From assembly GCA_039933175.1 (NCBI GenBank), contig JBDTOR010000139.1, positions 1 through 6,626 on the forward strand: 6,626 nucleotides of DNA, in the 5' to 3' direction. Positions 5,057 through 6,626 of the stretch are shown here, piece after piece. The position numbers and the translations under genes were made by a program. Every line of letters begins with the position of its first letter. Position 1 is the first letter of the stretch. The stretch is from Hyphomicrobium_A sp039933175. Lineage in GTDB: Bacteria > Pseudomonadota > Alphaproteobacteria > Rhizobiales > Hyphomicrobiaceae. A model generated the notes under the pieces. The model was given only the letters and a program-made list of their open reading frames with translations, was not told where the DNA came from and did not search any database.

Positions 5057-5707
5057 ATGCGCGATCCGGTCGGCACTTTGACGAACACCTTCTGGCCGAT
5101 GGTGGTCGAGCAGACGAACCGCGGCGAGCGCGGCTACGATCTGCCGTCGCGCCTGTTGAAAGAGCGCATCATCTTCGTGACGGGTCCCATCGAGGACCAC
5201 ATGGCGGCATCGGTGTGCATGCAGCTGCTGTTCCTCGAGGCGGAGAACCCGAAGAAGGAAATCTCCATGTACATCAACTCGCCGGGCGGTGTCGTCACGG
5301 CGGGCATGGCGATCTACGACACCATGCAGTTCATCCGCCCGGACATCGCCACGCTGTGCATCGGCCAGGCGGCGTCCATGGGCTCGTTGCTGCTCTGCTC
5401 AGGCACCAAGGGCCTACGCTATGCCCTTCCGAACGCTCGCGTAATGGTGCACCAGCCGTCCGGCGGCTTCTCCGGCCAGGCCTCCGATATCGAGCGCCAC
5501 GCCGAGGACATCATCAAGATGAAGCGGCGCCTGAACGAGGTCTACGTCAAGCATAGCAACCAGAGCTACGACGTCATCGAGCGCACGCTGGACCGCGATT
5601 ACTTCATGACCGCGGATCAGGCCCAGGAATTCGGTCTGATCGACAAGGTTCTGTCGAGCCGTGACCAAGTAGACTTCGGCGCCATCGACGCCAAAAGCGC
5701 GTCCTGA
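5057..5707 (+). CDS. clpP: ATP-dependent Clp protease proteolytic subunit ClpP
   Basis: This 216-residue serine peptidase assembles into a two-ring, fourteen-subunit chamber. It degrades proteins fed in by ClpX, and by ClpA where present. The catalytic triad is visible: Ser107 in GQAASMGS, His132 in RVMVHQP and Asp181 in LDRDYF. The spacing matches E. coli Ser97, His122 and Asp171 with a constant offset of ten. The oxyanion-loop motif NSPGG lies at 74-78. The first residues (MRDPVGTLTNTFWPMVVEQT) precede the mature-type start and probably include a short propeptide that is removed by self-cleavage, as in the family. The ATG is supported by AAGAGGA (5042-5048). It lies between tig and clpX on the same strand. 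The 149-base leader and 341-base trailer suggest separate control in addition to any read-through. Confidence 0.98.
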   Translation: MRDPVGTLTNTFWPMVVEQTNRGERGYDLPSRLLKERIIFVTGPIEDHMAASVCMQLLFLEAENPKKEISMYINSPGGVVTAGMAIYDTMQFIRPDIATLCIGQAASMGSLLLCSGTKGLRYALPNARVMVHQPSGGFSGQASDIERHAEDIIKMKRRLNEVYVKHSNQSYDVIERTLDRDYFMTADQAQEFGLIDKVLSSRDQVDFGAIDAKSAS

Positions 5708-5739
5708 GGCGGCAATCAATAAAGCCGAAAGGCCGCAGC

Positions 5740-5769
5740 CCGGTCCCGCCACTTGCGTCGCGGGGCCGG
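5740..5769 (+). terminator. Candidate terminator after clpP
   Basis: Bases 5740-5749 pair with 5760-5769 over ten positions (nine Watson-Crick pairs and one G-U), leaving a 10-base loop. The stem begins 33 bases after the clpP stop. The downstream tract TCATCTTCTTC (5775-5785) is only partly T-rich, so it may act with Rho or as a stabilising 3' end. Confidence 0.5.
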
Positions 5770-5826
5770 CGGGGTCATCTTCTTCGGTCTGCGGTCGAGT
5801 TGGCGTGCGGTTGAGACTAAATCCAG

Positions 5827-5882
5827 CTGACCGTCAGGTCGCCACAAAACTGTGGTAATCGAGCCGCTTCGGCGTTGTGTGG
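5827..5882 (+). ncRNA. Cluster of stem-loops, possible structured RNA or leader segment
   Basis: Three small dyads follow one another: CTGAC-C-GTCAG (5827-5837), CCACA-AAAC-TGTGG (5842-5855) and GCCG-CTT-CGGC (5863-5873). CCACAAAAC (5842-5850) can alternatively pair with GTTGTGTGG (5874-5882) in eight of nine positions, enclosing the third stem-loop. Whether the stretch is transcribed is unknown. I assign it to no known RNA family. Confidence 0.25.
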
Positions 5883-5893
5883 GCCGGTATCCG

Positions 5894-5908
5894 TTAATCC
5901 AATCTTGA
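5894..5908. promoter_or_regulatory. CtrA-like site (TTAA-N7-TTGA), tentative
   Basis: The alphaproteobacterial cell-cycle regulator CtrA binds TTAA-N7-TTAA. Here TTAA (5894-5897) is followed after exactly seven bases by TTGA (5905-5908), a one-base departure. It lies about 140 bases before clpX, just upstream of a candidate promoter. A chance match is quite possible in a gap of this length. Confidence 0.2.
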
Positions 5909-5943
5909 TCTACAGAACGCTAGCGTGCTCAGATCACTGTAAT
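5906..5943 (+). promoter_or_regulatory. Nested dyad and -10-like element, candidate clpX promoter/operator
   Basis: Outer arms TGATCT (5906-5911) and AGATCA (5931-5936) surround the perfect 10-bp palindrome ACGCTAGCGT (5917-5926), and the two dyads share a centre to within half a base. TGTAAT (5938-5943) matches five of six bases of a sigma-70 -10. No good -35 is present at 17 bases; that position falls in the palindrome, which fits a regulated promoter. The start point would be about 100 bases before clpX. Confidence 0.35.
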
Positions 5944-6027
5944 GGACTCGGACCCGCGTTTCGCCAGGCGGCATGAGACAGGAATCTTCCAAGGCGAGCG
6001 TCGGCTTTTCCGGCGCGCAGCTGCCCG

Positions 6028-6038
6028 AGGAGGGGTGA
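6028..6038 (+). promoter_or_regulatory. Ribosome binding region of clpX with long spacing
   Basis: The purine run AGGAGGGGTGA starts 21 bases before the ATG. Its best anti-SD core AGGAGG (6028-6033) is 15 bases away, longer than usual, while GGTGA (6034-6038) is ten bases away and more likely to be used. No other in-frame start codon exists back to the TGA at 5974, so the ATG at 6049 stands. Confidence 0.5.
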
Positions 6039-6048
6039 GACATCCGGA

Positions 6049-6626
<578 letters not shown>

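Larger units (their letters stand above)
5708..6048 (+). other. 341-base clpP-clpX gap: no gene seen, several inverted repeats
   Basis: I see no credible coding sequence or tRNA here. In order it holds a strong GC hairpin (5740-5769), a cluster of small stem-loops (5827-5882), a TTAA-N7-TTGA pair (5894-5908), a nested dyad (5906-5936) touching a -10-like TGTAAT (5938-5943), and a purine-rich stretch before clpX. The layout fits a clpP terminator followed by an independent clpX promoter. An unannotated small RNA cannot be excluded. Confidence 0.5.

Overview
The window looks like a core-genome segment of an alphaproteobacterium, most likely of the Hyphomicrobiales (Rhizobiales). The DNA is GC-rich. 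The order tRNA-Leu, tig, clpP, clpX on one strand is typical of that group, and the ClpX and ClpP sequences read as alphaproteobacterial. This placement is inferred from protein recognition and gene order, not from a database search.

Left part (1-2548): a small protein with four predicted membrane segments (+ strand) converges on two minus-strand genes. These are a cysteine synthase of the CysK family and, 124 bases further along the same strand, a 3-mercaptopyruvate sulfurtransferase (sseA). A perfect inverted repeat covers the convergent junction. The two minus-strand genes are linked by chemistry: one makes cysteine, and the other handles sulfur from 3-mercaptopyruvate, a cysteine-derived compound.

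Middle (2549-3411): a divergent control region precedes a small predicted lipoprotein on the + strand. It holds a five-codon mini-ORF with a strong Shine-Dalgarno sequence, a direct repeat and a small palindrome. Palindromic, GC-rich DNA with a possible terminator and promoter leads to the next block.

Right part (3412-6626): tRNA-Leu(UAG) with encoded CCA is followed by trigger factor (tig), the ClpP protease subunit, and the first 192 codons of ClpX, which runs off the window. Trigger factor acts on nascent chains at the ribosome. ClpX unfolds substrates and feeds them to the ClpP chamber. The block is therefore a protein folding and turnover cluster. The 149-base clpP leader and the 341-base clpP-clpX gap are rich in inverted repeats, including two places where mutually exclusive pairings can be drawn.

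I found no mobile element, CRISPR array, defence system or evident new multi-gene system. The most interesting items are the possible RNA switches and operator-like dyads around clpP and clpX, the non-canonical substrate loop of the cysteine synthase, and two uncharacterised small envelope proteins. Three of the seven protein genes appear to use non-ATG starts (sseA GTG, cysK TTG, lipoprotein GTG).
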